Source: Trichuris trichiura (taxonomy: Eukaryota > Nematoda > Enoplea > Trichinellida > Trichuridae). From it: 64,000 nucleotides of DNA. How positions within the stretch are numbered: the stretch's first letter is position 1; each line of letters opens with the position of its first letter. The stretch spans positions 2,926,001-2,990,000 of the forward strand of contig JBAJFE010000042.1 of the NCBI GenBank assembly GCA_037903355.1. Direction: 5' to 3'. The position numbers were made by a program, and so were the translations under genes. The notes under the pieces were generated by a model, which saw only the letters and a program-made list of their open reading frames with translations, was not told the origin of the DNA and searched no databases. This document shows positions 41,007 through 52,036 of this stretch, one piece after another.

Positions 41007-42570
41007 CAGACTTTTGTTTGGTTTTATGCCCTTGAACGACATTAAAGCTTTTTCACTTTTTTTACTGGTTTTATGGGCAAATGCAAAACGGGAAAATCCA
41101 TGTACATCTCTTCTATGACAACCAAACCCGTTACAGACCACACACCTGTATATCTATCTCACGAAATCGTAATTCCAAGCATGTCAGTAATCTGACAAGA
41201 GGAAATGAGTTTCCATTGAGCAACATCGGTAGCATGGATGAGACGGCAGTTTTTCGATATGATTGGGAATAAACCGTCGGCAGTAAAGGCACAAAGTCTA
41301 TTGTAGTGAAGAGCACTGGGCATGAAAGAACTCATTTCACGGTGGTGCTGTCCTGCCTGGCTAATGCAATGAAGGTTGAGCCTGCGGTCGTATTTAAGAG
41401 GAAAAGGAGGCCAAAGGAGGATTTTCCTTCTGGCGCTTTTGTGCACTTTCATGAGAACGGCTGGATGGATGAACAGGGCGTGAGACTGTGGATTGACAAA
41501 ATCAGGAGAAAAAGGCCTGGGCATAGTAACAGCAGAAGCTTACTTGGTGTGGGATTCATTCTGAAGTCACGTAGCTGAAACAATAAAAAGAGATTTAAAG
41601 AAATGTAAAATAGGAACAGCCATAATTCTCGGTGGGCTTACATCAGTTCCGCAATCGTTGGACGTTTGCATTAATAAATCCTTCAAAGACTACAAGCGAG
41701 AAGAGTAAAAAGAATGGATGGCAAAAGAGGGAAAGAGTTACACAGCCGGCGGATGATTGCGAGCTTCATCGCCCAATTTGCCGTGCCAGTTCGTAATAAA
41801 AGCATGGAGCAAAGTAAAGACGGAAACCGTTACGAAGTGTTTTCGAAAGTGCTCCATTTCTACCCTGTTGGGCGACACAGAAGACGATGAACCGCCAGAC
41901 AGTGACGAAGACCATTCTTAGCTTGACCGTTTTGTCACTGCAATTAATGTTTTCCGCGTCAGGCACCATGTTTGTCCGCTTCTAAAATCTATTCATCCGT
42001 GTTTTACGTGCAACAGTCGTAATAGGCGTTCAATAAACCTTTTCAATACGATTCATTTGTCATAGCCTACGCAGTGCTGTACGACACGCGCTAATCGGCA
42101 GCTGATCAGTTTTCGCGTTGAAGCTGAGGCAAGACAGTTTCAATTGAATGGACGATTTGCATTCACTGAAAACTGACCAATCAAAATTGACCTAGACTTG
42201 AGCAATCAGCGTCGCCGTAACTGGGCCAGTCATAACCACCGATTGCTTAGGTAGGCGATTGTTCTTATAGGCCGTCATATACGGTAACTCGATTCCATTC
42301 CCACTCATACGCGATTTTACCGGCTGGAAATGGCAGACGTATGAATAATTCAATGTTTTCATGCATGGAAAGCAAAGACAGACCGAACTCTGATCTTATG
42401 CCCGTTTTTCGGCCACGCGCAAGCAGCGCATTGATTCTACTGCGACAAAAACGCTTATGATTCGTGCCACAAGCTATAACCTCGGAATAGCCGTTGAAAA
42501 TATCGTAGAATCATGGAATGACGCACCGAAACAGCGCAAACACCGCGTTTAGCGGGAGGCTATCCCAGAT

Positions 42571-42798
42571 TTGATCTGGTATTTTAAAAGTTTTTTGCCT
42601 TATGGTCGAGAATGCGAAATTATTGAAAGCTGCATTCAGTTGGCAAACAGGCTAGGCTTTGAAAAAATGAAATATGAGGATGCTAAGGACATGAACAGTC
42701 AGCAAAATGAGTTGATTACCGAGGAGCTGCAGGGGAAGCAGAAGGAAGAGAAGAAGCAGATCACAGTGAAAATTAGGAAGGTTTTTCGCGGCGACTGA
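42571..42798 (+). pseudogene. Possible Tigger C-terminal tail
   Basis: LANRLGFEKMKYEDAKDM followed by NSQQNELITEELQ resembles the charged C-terminal tail of Tigger proteins (family: A...GLE...ED ... ELT.EEL). Its distance from the DDE part suggests sequence between them is lost or inserted. Confidence 0.4.
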
Positions 42799-43334
42799 CC
42801 ACCGCTGAACTACCAGGTGGTCTAAAAACTATTGAGCACCTGTTCCAGTAATTCGAAGACAACCTTTGTAGTGCAAATGCGGCAGGATAGCTATCTACGA
42901 GAGGTATCCGAGCTAGCTTGTAGCCATATAAAAAACTGCTGTACGAAACAACATGTGCGGAAACAAAAGAAGCATGACTTATACTTTACTTTCATGAAAA
43001 AACTTGTCAGAGCAACGTAGAGCTACCTTTTACGTCTAATAAAACCTCAGTTTGTCCGTAACAACGCACAATGGGATAGAAAGGGTAACTACCCAGGACC
43101 TTCGTTCTCTTCTATGCCTGAGCTCATTTATTTTTGAACTGAGGGGGCCTCCCCCCAAAAGCTAAAGGAAGTATGTCGCTCCTGAAAGCTACTCTGAAGT
43201 CTATTCGTTGTGAAGAGTTCTATTATAAAAGTTACCCAGTTAATGGTTAATCATCACCATAAAAGGAAAGGGGATGCGATTCAGATACTGTGAAAGAGGA
43301 TTCAAAGTTTTTCGTGTCTAAGGGCTAAATAAAT
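42799..43334. other. Intergenic, nothing named
   Basis: No motif I can support. Short frames only. Confidence 0.3.
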
Positions 43335-43346
43335 AGATTAGATATA

Positions 43347-43644
43347 TCGAAAGACAGGATGTCTTTTAACAGGGTTGAGTTGTTTCATGGTTGATCTTCG
43401 GTTTACGGATTTGGCCTGTTCGATGTGTCTGTAAGTAAACTTCAAAATGCCCTATCAGCGAATTTTGGACTGATGCTCCCTTACACTGCTGACCACGGAA
43501 CAAGAGCAGTTCTGAAACGTACGGTATACAATTGTTCTGCATTTTGCTCTAACAATCTGCTCATCCATTCACTGGAATGGCATTTTGAAGTTTACTTACA
43601 GACACGTCAAACTGGTCAAATCTGTTAACCAAAGATCAACCATG
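43347..43644. mobile_element. Hammerhead-bearing palindromic element
   Basis: 298 bp, flanked by AGATTAGATATA (43335-43346) and AGATTACATATA (43645-43656), 11 of 12 identical. Arms of about 85 bp (43386-43470 and 43563-43644) are inverted. The left end carries the tail on the minus strand (MKQLNPVKRHPVF). The right arm stops exactly at ATG. The core between the arms is degenerate. Confidence 0.85.
43487..43523 (+). ncRNA. Degenerate hammerhead-like core
   Basis: CTGACCA (G8 changed to C), stem II GGAAC/GTTCT, GAAA, ACGT arrangement, A, CGG. The G8 change should abolish activity. Confidence 0.5.
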
Positions 43645-44239
43645 AGATTACATATAGCGTAACTTCTTTTTCAACGCAGCTTATTTACAATTTCTCTCTG
43701 CTGTTGTTTACAAGTAAACACTGTCTGAAGCTCTCAAGCGAATCGTGATTTTCCTATACTTTAAGTGACTCTTACATGGCGATTTCATATAACGCGAGAT
43801 TTTCCAGGATTTTCAACTGACTAAATCCTCGCATTATATGAGAACTAACTGCATATCATTGGCTGCGGAAATAGCCCGAGGAATTGGCCGGGAAGGTAAC
43901 AGCTGGAAGACGCTGGTGGAAATTCTGTTTTACGAAAGGGAAGTACACGAGAAGGCATAGAACTAGTCCTTTACGCAAGTGGCATTTTTCATATAAATAA
44001 AACGTTACATGTAAAAGTTGATTGCAAGCGAACTGAAATGAAAAGAGACGCAAGTGACTGGAGGATCGTTGCTGAAAAAAGATGTGATTTAGGTTCTAAC
44101 CGTCGGTCTTTAAAGCTAGGGGTAACAACTACAATAAATTTTATTATTTTGTTGACAACCAAAATCGACGCGACCAATTTAATCACCGAACATCTGAAAC
44201 AAAGCATACTTTCACGCTTGGTTGCAGCGTGATAATTTC

Positions 44240-45458
44240 TCATCTCTTCTGGTCACCAATATCTTCAATAGCATCCTGATCTATCTGAAATTTAAACTTC
44301 AACTTCTTGTTACGTATTTTGTTACCCACTTGAGGCCATTTTTCTGGCATCAAGTCGAATAAGTCATCTTTAACATCCCCTTGAATAACAATTTCGTCAG
44401 GGCCAGTAACAGAAGAACCGCAGGCAAATTTCTGCGCAAAATACTTGGACGCAATCTTTAGATTAATAGCTATAAGAGCAATAGCTGAATAGTTTATCTT
44501 TTCCGCGACCACCCGTACAGTAGGAAGACAAACCGCTGACAATAGTTACGAACTTGTTCTTGCCCCTGGGAGCTCTGGCTAGAATGATAGGTTGTGTTTC
44601 CGCTAGTTTCTTTGGCTTCACTGCCGCTTTACCGCCACGTTTTTGCCTCTTTTTATCTTCCATATCGCTGGCTAAAACATTACTACTACGCAAAATTTTT
44701 TGTGTGTACAGCTATAGAATTACCAGCTTCTGCTAATTCCACGTTTGCAGATAGTTCAGCAAAAAGCACAGGTAAATGTTTCTTCATCCATTCACGACAA
44801 CGATCTGGCGAAGGCCCATACTCGCAATACTATTAAAAAAACCATCAAATCCGTACTGCTACGGAAGAAGGTCGGTAATACTCACCTCTGTTGGCAGTGA
44901 ACACTCTAAAGGAAGTAAAATTCATTAACGTCTTAAATAAACATGCGCGTCTTTCTATTACTCCAACAGGAGCTATTCATAGTGTGTTTGATCTTCTGCG
45001 GCTTTTCCCGTTCTAATCTGCTTTGGTACCTGTAATTCAGACGACACAATTGCTCTACCAGCTGGTGGATGAGCGATTATTAGGAAAAAAATTTTGAACA
45101 GTACCAATGCACTCAACTTTATTATCAAAGCTTTCGGAACGCTCTAGCCTTGATGATAAAGTTGAGTGCATTGGTACTGTTCAAAATTTTTTCCTAATAA
45201 TCGCCTATCCACCCGCTGGTAGAGCAATTGTGTCGTCTGAATTACAGATACCAAAGCAGATTAGAACGGGGAAAGCCGTAGAAGATCAAACACACTATGA
45301 AACTCCAGCCCGTTACAAAGCATCCAGTTTTCGAGAACAGGAGCTACTATTAACAAGATGTATTTACCTCCACAGTAGCGCACTTTTATCGGATATTCTA
45401 CTTCCTCTTCTTTACAAGAAAGGTCGCAAGTGCGAAACCAATGGCCTTCTTCAGACAT
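44240..45458 (-). CDS. DENR: Density-regulated protein (DENR), five exons, complete
   Basis: Exons on the minus strand: 45368-45458, 44886-44905 (only 20 nt), 44724-44829, 44519-44671 and 44240-44469, together exactly 200 codons with the stop. This gives 199 residues, about the length of the vertebrate protein. The N-terminal zinc-binding cysteines are C29, C32, C39 and C48 (YCG.CSLPTEYCEYGP). A basic linker [15 protein letters not shown] follows, then the SUI1 domain ([20 protein letters not shown], then IVIQGDV and LMPEKWPQV). All introns are GT-AG, and the frame closes across every junction. Introns are 462, 56, 52 and 49 bp; the first holds a hammerhead element. AATAAA lies about 95 nt past the stop (44140-44145). 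DENR pairs with MCTS1 on the 40S ribosomal subunit in reinitiation and tRNA release. Confidence 0.94.
44976..45335. mobile_element. Hammerhead-type palindromic element in DENR intron 1
   Basis: 360 bp, flanked by AACAGGAGCTA (44965-44975 and 45336-45346), a perfect 11-bp duplication. Arms (44976-about 45120 and about 45150-45305) form a long hairpin; the tip keeps only a half core (AAAGCTTTCGGAACGC). The right end carries the tail ([12 protein letters not shown] on the plus strand). The left arm ends a few bases past its ATG. It accounts for most of the unusually long first DENR intron. Confidence 0.9.
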
Positions 45459-46811
45459 CGGTAATCGTTGCTATACTAAAATTACCCGCGAAAATTTCAT
45501 AAGGCACAATGCTCTCCATGTGTGCTTTTCTATCAATATATGAATGTCAAGAGCAAATTCAAAGTTAAACAGAAAGATCAGAACAAAAGCTAAACACGTG
45601 AAACGCAAACACAGTCGAATCGTTTCGAAAATAACAATCTCATTATTTCAACTAAAAAACTATTGGACACATTTAACAAAAAAAATCCCACACAAGCTTT
45701 CCCAGCAATTATACAAACTATGATAAAAACGACTGAAGATTAAAGAAGTATAAATTAAGTTGTGGTGCTCAAGTTCAAGTACTTAAAATGTGATACAAGT
45801 AAGGTATTTCTGCCTTCTAGCATGGAATCTCAGCTCTAAATCTCACTAAAGGGAAAAATATATAATACCCTCATTGTATTTTCTGGCAATAACAACAGGG
45901 AACATTTCACTTGCGAACGATCATCTTGCCGGAGCGTTCACGTTTCCGCGCGGCGTCCTGTAGATAGGGAAGGAATGCATACCTTCGGCACCTGCTGTAT
46001 CGCCGCCAGCCATACCCATTAGTTAAACAACACTAAGCTATTATTTTCGCATTCTATGGTCACATTCTATGGTCGGCAACTCCCTCTTATGCTTCTGTTT
46101 AGCTATGCTGCACGAACACAGCCATGTTCCATGCTCGTGTGCCATAGCTATTTCTTGACCAAAGGTGAGATGTCAAGGGAAAGGGACTCTAGAGCATGAA
46201 AATAATAGTTTGCTGTTGTTTAACTAAAGAATACAGTTGGCGTCAAAATGACAAAGAGGCAGCTGGCATTTCTCTTGGTCTTTTCGTTGCTTCATGGCTT
46301 CAGTTTAAGCATAAATGTCAGTGAACTGGGATTACTGCTGACAACCAGCAACATGCAGCTACGTCGAAATTAAACAACCTGATCGACTAGCGCTTGGGCT
46401 CTTTCGAACCGCCAGGGAGCACCTGCCGACAGCCTCTCATAAGAATACAAACCGTTGAGTTTACCCATTCTGTTTTACGCTGAAGACGAAACGTGTGGAG
46501 TTTAGAAAGCTCCGTTATTTCATTATGTTTGGGTAACTTTTTACCATCCAACATTTTTAGAAAAACAATCCGGTTTTGCCGCACCCTTTATTACTGCCAT
46601 ACCATATTTCATAACTAGAAACAAAATTCTAGGAAACAATAGGATCACGACAGACAGTGCGCAGGTTTAACGGTCTTAGGCTGATTTTCAGTAGTTGAAT
46701 TCATACATTTCTTGTAATCGTGTTTGTTACTTTAATATAGCTCACAGGATGCTATCTATTCAATTCTCATAAAGCTTCTACTGCGGTTCTTTCCCTGTCT
46801 CCAGAGCAAGG
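45459..46811. other. Upstream of DENR; no gene recognised
   Basis: Promoter side of DENR. It contains AT-rich sequence and open frames of 60-70 codons without motifs (for example 46387-46584 minus). Confidence 0.3.
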
Positions 46812-46964
46812 TGTAGCGGATCCGAACAGACGAACTACAGCGCAACTTTTACTCGCACAACCTTCACACACACTAACTTAAGAATACCATATTCCGTCCA
46901 AGAACCACAGGTCAACGTATGATACGATATTTTGTCGCTCCGCTACACAGCCTCCCTCCAGAAT

Positions 46965-47177
46965 TCACAGGATGAATTCGACTGTAGAAGCGGAACGAAC
47001 CTGCCACTTCGGCGCCTCGTAGCGTGGGTCTATGAAGGCGGGCTTGACCCTGTCGATGGAGACGGTTTTTAGCTTGCCGTTTTGCATGATCGTAACCGTC
47101 TTCGCCGTTCTCGCCGTCACCCTGTACGGTCCGTCAAAGGTTGGCGACAGTGGTGGCCGCGGGGCGTCGTGACGCAT
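46965..47177 (-). pseudogene. Integrase C-terminal GPY/F part after a stop codon
   Basis: In the same frame as the long block and separated from it only by one TAA. Reads SPTFDGPYRVTARTAKTVTI and then SIDRVKPAF, the GPY/F module and SH3-like end of the integrase. The stop is probably a recent nonsense change. Confidence 0.8.
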
Positions 47178-49322
47178 TTAAACGTGCGTACAGTCATGCA
47201 ACTCCTTAGGCACGAACCATCCATGACTTTGCTGTCGTCGCGTGGGGGGCGGTCGGATGGAGTCGAAAAACAGTTGTAGCTCGTCACTGTGTTCCGCTAC
47301 ATTACTGCGGGCCGACATCTGACTGAAGAAAACGCCGGGGAGTCGTAATGGGGAACCAAAGACCAACTCAGCCGGCGCATGCCGCAAATCTTCTTTAACA
47401 GCCGTGCGGAGTCCGAGCAACACCAAAGGTAAGGCATCTACCCAGGAGCGGGAGGCTTGCACGTGGGCCGTTAACGCGCATTTCAACTGGCGGTGCAACC
47501 TCTCAACGAGACCATTCGATTGAGGGTGGTATGCCGTAGTTGGTGCCAATTTTACGCAAAGCAAGGACGTCAGTTCGTGCCAAAACGAGCTTTGAAACTG
47601 TTTGCCTTGATCCGTGGTGACAACGGCGGGAACGCCAAACCTGGAGATCCAAGTAGACAAGAAGGCTCTGGCAACAGTGACGGCAGTCGCGTCTTTTATC
47701 GGAACAACCACAGGCCACCGCGTGAAACGATCAACCATGGTAACGAGATATGAACATCCGCGGCATTGCGGTAACGGTCCAACGAGGTCTAAATGTACGT
47801 GGTCGAATCGGCGATCAGGTACGTTGAAAACAGTTGGCGGCGCCCTTGTGTGACGCTGAATTTTCGTACGCTGACATATATCGCAACTTCTCACCATGTG
47901 GGCTATGTCGCGATTCATCGCAGGCCAAATGTAATGTTGCGTAATTAAATGGCGAGTCGCTCGAATACCTGGGTGACATGGCGAATGTAACGTGGAGAAA
48001 ATCTTTCGACGCAACCATGCTGGTACAAATGGGCGAACCCGGTCGTGGGACAAATCACACCACAGCGTGACATTCAAATGCGGAACTTCAACCTGGGTCA
48101 TGCGCAACGTAGAGCTGTTTTGCAGTTGTTGCAGCTCTGCATCACCCGCCTGTTCTGCGGCTAAAACCTTAAGGTCGGCGGAGTCAAGGATAGAAGATAA
48201 TGCATGGACTGACACTCTGGACAAAGCATCGGCCACTGCGTTATTTTTGTCTTTGATATGCCTGACGTCACTGGTGAAAGAGGTAATGTAATCTAGTTGC
48301 CTGACCTCACGTGAACAATGCATTCCGGCACCCCGCTTTAACGCTTGCACTAGCGGCTTGTGATCCGTCCATACGGTAAACTGGCGCCCTTCTAAAAGAT
48401 GACGAAAGTGCCGGATGGCTGAATAGACATCAAGAAGCTCCCGGCCAAAGGCGCTGTACCGTGTCTCGCGGTGTTGGAAACGTCGGGAAAAGAATGACAG
48501 CGGGGTCCATTGACCGTGTACCTTTTGTTGGAGAACCGCACCTGCAGTATTATCGCTGGCGTCGACCACCAATGCTAACGGGGCGCCATCAGCCGGATGC
48601 GTCAGCAGAACTGCATCTGCCAAAGCTTGCTTGACGCGTTCGAAGGCATGACGGTCTTCAGATGACAAGTGAATTGTCTGTTTGTCAGGTTGTGACGAAA
48701 GCAGTCGTTCCAAAGGGGCTAACAGAGCAGCGGCATTAGGTATAAATTGACGGTAAAAGTTTATACACCCGAGGAAACGTCGCAGTTTCTTCATGTTAGT
48801 CGGAGGGGGGGAACGCTGGATGACGTCTACTTTTTCCTGAAGTGGACGGATACCGGTAGGCGACAACTGAAAGCCGAGGAAGGCCAGGCTTGATACGTGG
48901 AAGAGGCATTTGTCGGGGTTGAGCTTAACCCCGTACCGGGCTAAACGACGAAAAAGTGTCTCCAAATGCGCGTCGTGCTCTCGTGTCGTTTTGCTGGCCA
49001 CGAGTATATCATCTAAGTAAACGAAACAGAAGTCGAGTCCTCGCGTGACTTCGTCCATGAACCTTTGAAAAGTTTGAGCGGCATTTCGCAAACCGAAGGG
49101 CATGCGGAGGTACTCGTACAAACCGAAAGGTGTCGTTACTGCTGTCTTAGGTACGTCTCTATAATGAACGGGAATCTGTTGGTACGCGCGGACCAAGTCG
49201 AGTTTCGAAAATATACATCTGCCGTGCAACTGTGAGGCGAAATCGTTGAGATTCGGTATGATAGAATTTCGTTGACGAGGCGGTGATGCGGCTAAGAACG
49301 AACTGCGCTTCCGCCTGCGCAA
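47178..49322 (-). CDS. RT, RNase H and integrase of the deleted Ty3 element
   Basis: 714 codons. RT lacks its N-terminal fingers but keeps FSKLDLVRAYQQIPV, MPFGLRNAAQTFQRFMD and VYLDDILVAS (catalytic YLDD). RNase H: LVVDASDNTAGAVLQQ and WTDHKPLVQAL. Integrase: H-H-C-C as CHPGIRATRHLI ... SCDICQ, then HLDLVGPLP, VTTDQGKQF and NGLVERLHRQ, a D,D35E triad. The ATG used is internal. A single TAA (47178-47180) ends the frame, and the same frame goes on to 46965. Confidence 0.87.
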   Translation of the reverse strand: MRRRKRSSFLAASPPRQRNSIIPNLNDFASQLHGRCIFSKLDLVRAYQQIPVHYRDVPKTAVTTPFGLYEYLRMPFGLRNAAQTFQRFMDEVTRGLDFCFVYLDDILVASKTTREHDAHLETLFRRLARYGVKLNPDKCLFHVSSLAFLGFQLSPTGIRPLQEKVDVIQRSPPPTNMKKLRRFLGCINFYRQFIPNAAALLAPLERLLSSQPDKQTIHLSSEDRHAFERVKQALADAVLLTHPADGAPLALVVDASDNTAGAVLQQKVHGQWTPLSFFSRRFQHRETRYSAFGRELLDVYSAIRHFRHLLEGRQFTVWTDHKPLVQALKRGAGMHCSREVRQLDYITSFTSDVRHIKDKNNAVADALSRVSVHALSSILDSADLKVLAAEQAGDAELQQLQNSSTLRMTQVEVPHLNVTLWCDLSHDRVRPFVPAWLRRKIFSTLHSPCHPGIRATRHLITQHYIWPAMNRDIAHMVRSCDICQRTKIQRHTRAPPTVFNVPDRRFDHVHLDLVGPLPQCRGCSYLVTMVDRFTRWPVVVPIKDATAVTVARAFLSTWISRFGVPAVVTTDQGKQFQSSFWHELTSLLCVKLAPTTAYHPQSNGLVERLHRQLKCALTAHVQASRSWVDALPLVLLGLRTAVKEDLRHAPAELVFGSPLRLPGVFFSQMSARSNVAEHSDELQLFFDSIRPPPTRRQQSHGWFVPKELHDCTHV

Positions 49323-49416
49323 ACCACAGCTTGGCGTTGTGTGGCCAAAAGATGGGCAGCTTGACCGAGACCACTGCCGTTACGGGCGGATTGGGTGTGT
49401 GGGAGGGGTCCATCAC
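49323..49416 (-). pseudogene. Gag N-terminal stub
   Basis: Starts MMDPSHTPNPPV and keeps LPIFWPHNAKLWFAQAEAQF, the opening of a Ty3 gag. It then runs into the RT region, marking the internal deletion junction near 49280-49300. Confidence 0.7.
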
Positions 49417-50985
49417 TCACGGGTCACCAAATGTAGCGGATCCGAACAGACGAACTACAGCGCAACTTTTACTCGCACAATCTTCACACACACTAACTTA
49501 AAAATACCGTATTCCGTCCAAGATCCACAGGTCAACGTATGATACGATATTTTGTCGCTCCGCTACAAAGGTATTACAGATGATAAGATTAGGCGTTAGC
49601 ATCAGTCCAAAGTAAGCCCTGAGAACTTCGCAATGAAAAATTTGTACAGATTGAGCATGTAGGATCTATTAAACAACGATTTTAAAACGTTAGAAAAATG
49701 AAACTCTTGTTGCGCTTCGTACCTGCGCATCATTGCAGATGGAACAGACACGTTGCCTTAGTTGCTAGTGTTTACAAAGCTGGTGTTTTAACGCGGCGAT
49801 GTTGCAGTAGCATTCAGTATAGGTCTATCGGCTGACTGAGCTAGCTCGTAACAACCGATTGCTAATATGGACGGCGAAGGAGGCGGTTTTGATCCTTGCG
49901 AATGCGTGTTCAGTCACGAAGCGGCCATGAGCCGCCTTCTTAGCTTGGTATGCCGCTGAAGCTTATTCTTACTGGAGTGCAGTAAGTCTAACGTAAGCTT
50001 TGATTTACAGCTGCGCAGCACTCAAACAGACTGCACTGAAAACGAATGTTTCCGCGGTTGGTTACATGTTATACTTTTCCTTTGAAAATCCGTTTTAATT
50101 ATTCAAGGTAACGATGGCACGCCAAGCTCACTGTTTGGTGACGGATCTACGGTTGGGATGATGTTGCTCTGGTTCGCCCTGGCCGTAGTTCTGTTCTTGT
50201 CAAGACCAGCGTCCTTACGTCACTCTGGAGATGGCAAGCCTTCGCGCGCTGATGAGGTCAGTATTACCAAGCTATCGAGATCGATCTTGCTCCTGATCAG
50301 AATGTCTGCACTGTTGCTTACTTGTAAACTCGGGTTTGGTGTGATTCCTTTAACAGAACATCGCCAAGCCACAAGTTTGGATTCGTGAATGTAAGTGAAC
50401 CTTTTTAGGGACCAAGCGGACCTCCTCCGGCGCCGCTTTTGTAAGACAAAGCACATCACCTTCATTCTCTACATGGTCGAGAAAGTGTGGCCTATCTTCT
50501 AACCTTTATTCGGTGGGCAGAACTTGGGGAGCTTAAACTGTTTTAGCAGCGTGGTGATCAGAAATCCAAAGTTTGCTTTACTTTTTCTCGCGTGTTACCT
50601 GCTTTGCTTATCTCGCAGAAAAAGTAAAATGTGCCTTTTCCGTAAAGTTAGGAAGTGCTTTCTAATGTCATCCGTTTGTGTTTTTGTGCTAACCTATATT
50701 TATTCGCGACAGCCTTTGTTCACTGTAACTTGTGACGTAGGAACGATGAGCAGGCGTTACTTTAGAATGGAGCGGTAACAATTTAATGACCTATTGTGTT
50801 GAAGCAGGTGAGCTGAGTTATTTCGGTTGCTGGATGGTACTTTATTTAATTTGCTGTGTTTTGCTTGAAGATTGAGCTTTGGTAACAGAAGCTTAGTTAC
50901 ATGATATCGATTGCGGCTTTGTCCTCTTTAGCGATCGGTACGATGTAAAAGTAACTAACTTTTTAATCGTGCGCCAACTAGAAAA

Positions 50986-51024
50986 ACGGAACTTTCGGGA
51001 CTGACTTTGTCCCGCCGTCAGCGT
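50986..51024 (-). ncRNA. Hammerhead-like core (one core change)
   Basis: Stem I ACG, CTGACGG (A9 to G), stem II GGGAC/GTCCC, GAA, AGTT, C, CGT. Three stem I pairs remain, but the A9 change makes activity unlikely. Confidence 0.55.
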
Positions 51025-51698
51025 GGCGGTGAGATTCCTTTGCCAGCTTTATTGCATTGTAAACGGAGATTCCTATTCTATGTTTAATTCTCGCATACCG
51101 CAGTGGCTTCATTATAATTGAAATCACGCTTGATCCGTTCATTTACGTAAAGACTTAAAAACCAAACGTTTGAAATAACTTATCCGTATCAAGTGACAGG
51201 CATTCTGTTCAATGAGAGTGGTAAGCTTAAGCCGTATTTTCATGCTTAAAGTTCCGGTAAATTCCCATGTAATCAGCACCTCAACTAAAGCAAGCATGAA
51301 AATGTACGAAACCGTGAAATAATTCCTATGTTCACGAGAACAGTTCTAGCAAGCTTTCAACCGTCACCTACGCTGAAACATTTGCACAATGTAAATAGCA
51401 GTAGCAGCTATTTTAATCTGATCGTGGAGGTTGGTTCTGCTTTCATTTTGATCTTTCCGCGGCTTGCTCTCGTTCTTTGTAAGCACATTAGAATCTCCGT
51501 ATATGCATGTGGTGCATTCCAGCGGACAGTGCGGATAATGGCAACCACTTGGGAACGCGTGCATTGTTTGACTTTAATATAGATACAGGCGTACCTTGAA
51601 GATGTGATGCTTTTGTACGGGACTATGTTTTCATGTTTAACTGTCTTTATTACGGATCTACTGTCCCGTTGATACGAACAATAAACGAAAACTTTCCT

Positions 51699-51736
51699 CC
51701 GGAACTTTCGGGTCTGTCGCGACCCGTCGTCAGCGG
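51699..51736 (-). ncRNA. Hammerhead-ribozyme-like core (intact core blocks)
   Basis: Stem I CCG, CTGACGA, extra C, stem II GGGTC/GACCC, GAA, stem III AGTT, cleavage C, CGG. Three stem I pairs. Downstream on the minus strand lie leader sequence and a degraded tail (MKT then a stop). Confidence 0.72.
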
Positions 51737-52036
51737 TCAAGATGTGTGTCAACACACACACACATCTTGGCGATTTCCCCCCCCCCTGCAAATGGGGCAC
51801 ATGCCCCACCGTGAGAATCACTGATGTAGAACATGCTAATAGTCAGCCGAGCGTTCAGTAACTGGTAATATTTTTGCTGGTGTGGGTTTGTGCTTCGAAG
51901 TTGGTGGTTGCTCAAGGTTCCTAGCTGTAACTGTTGAAACATTTCGTCACTGATGCAATTCAGTTAAATAAGGCAACAATGAAGTTTAACGCTTCGACCG
52001 ACTCTTTCTTTCACGAAGAACTCTGCAGCATGCAAT

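Larger units (their letters stand above)
40215..41152. mobile_element. Hammerhead-bearing palindromic element in Tigger
   Basis: 938 bp, flanked by TCTATCTCATGAA (40202-40214) and TCTATCTCACGAA (41153-41165), 12 of 13 identical. Inverted leader arms (40215-about 40555 and about 40790-41110) each contain a full hammerhead core. The right end carries the tail (MTTKPVTDHTPVY) at 41115-41152. The left arm stops within the ATG. A third leader/tail piece sits between the arms (40550-40640). Confidence 0.85.
37412..41990 (+). pseudogene. Pogo-type transposase, split by two insertions
   Basis: The HTH part reads MAEWVRQRRQSGRIITRTEM and then RFMKRKGLVLRQNTKIAQKM (37690-37932), the CENP-B-type DNA-binding region. 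DDE part: IGSMDETAVFRYD (first catalytic Asp), then TGHERTHFTVVLSCLA, FKRKRRPKEDFP and GWMDEQGVRLW (41200-41578). Further on, in other frames, SLDVCINKSFKDYKREE and GDTEDDE (41640-41900). A stop after YDWE, plus frameshifts, make it a pseudogene. Confidence 0.75.
37412..42798 (+). mobile_element. Second Tigger/pogo element with nested Merlin and palindromic element
   Basis: Transposase blocks lie at 37412-37932 (CENP-B HTH), 41200-41578 (DDE), 41640-41990 (end of DDE) and possibly 42571-42798 (C-terminal tail). They are separated by the Merlin element 37996-40164 and the hammerhead element 40215-41152. Terminal repeats were not located. Confidence 0.7.
46812..49567 (-). mobile_element. Ty3 retrotransposon with internal deletion
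   Basis: LTRs of 136 bp (46812-46947 and 49432-49567), TGTAGCGG ... CGCTACA, differing at only a few positions. The target duplication is AAGG (46808-46811, 49568-49571). A primer-binding-site-like TGGTGACCCGTGAGTG lies inside the 5' LTR (right). Most of gag, all of protease and the start of RT are missing. Confidence 0.88.
49572..52036. other. No recognisable gene; two hammerhead cores
   Basis: Several frames of 60-85 codons, including 50158-50388 plus with a hydrophobic start (MMLLWFALAVVLFLS), but no family motif or splice partner. The leader of the hammerhead element is recognisable at about 51600-51740. A hAT right-end fragment (GTGAGAATCACTG) ends near 51823. Confidence 0.35.

Noticed and set aside
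45083..45200. microRNA precursor or rho-like terminator hairpin
   Set aside because: The perfect hairpin is the tip of a palindromic mobile element bounded by a target duplication, which explains it better.
50158..50388. Small secreted protein gene with hydrophobic start
   Set aside because: The hydrophobic start alone is weak; no cleavage context, family or splice partner is visible.
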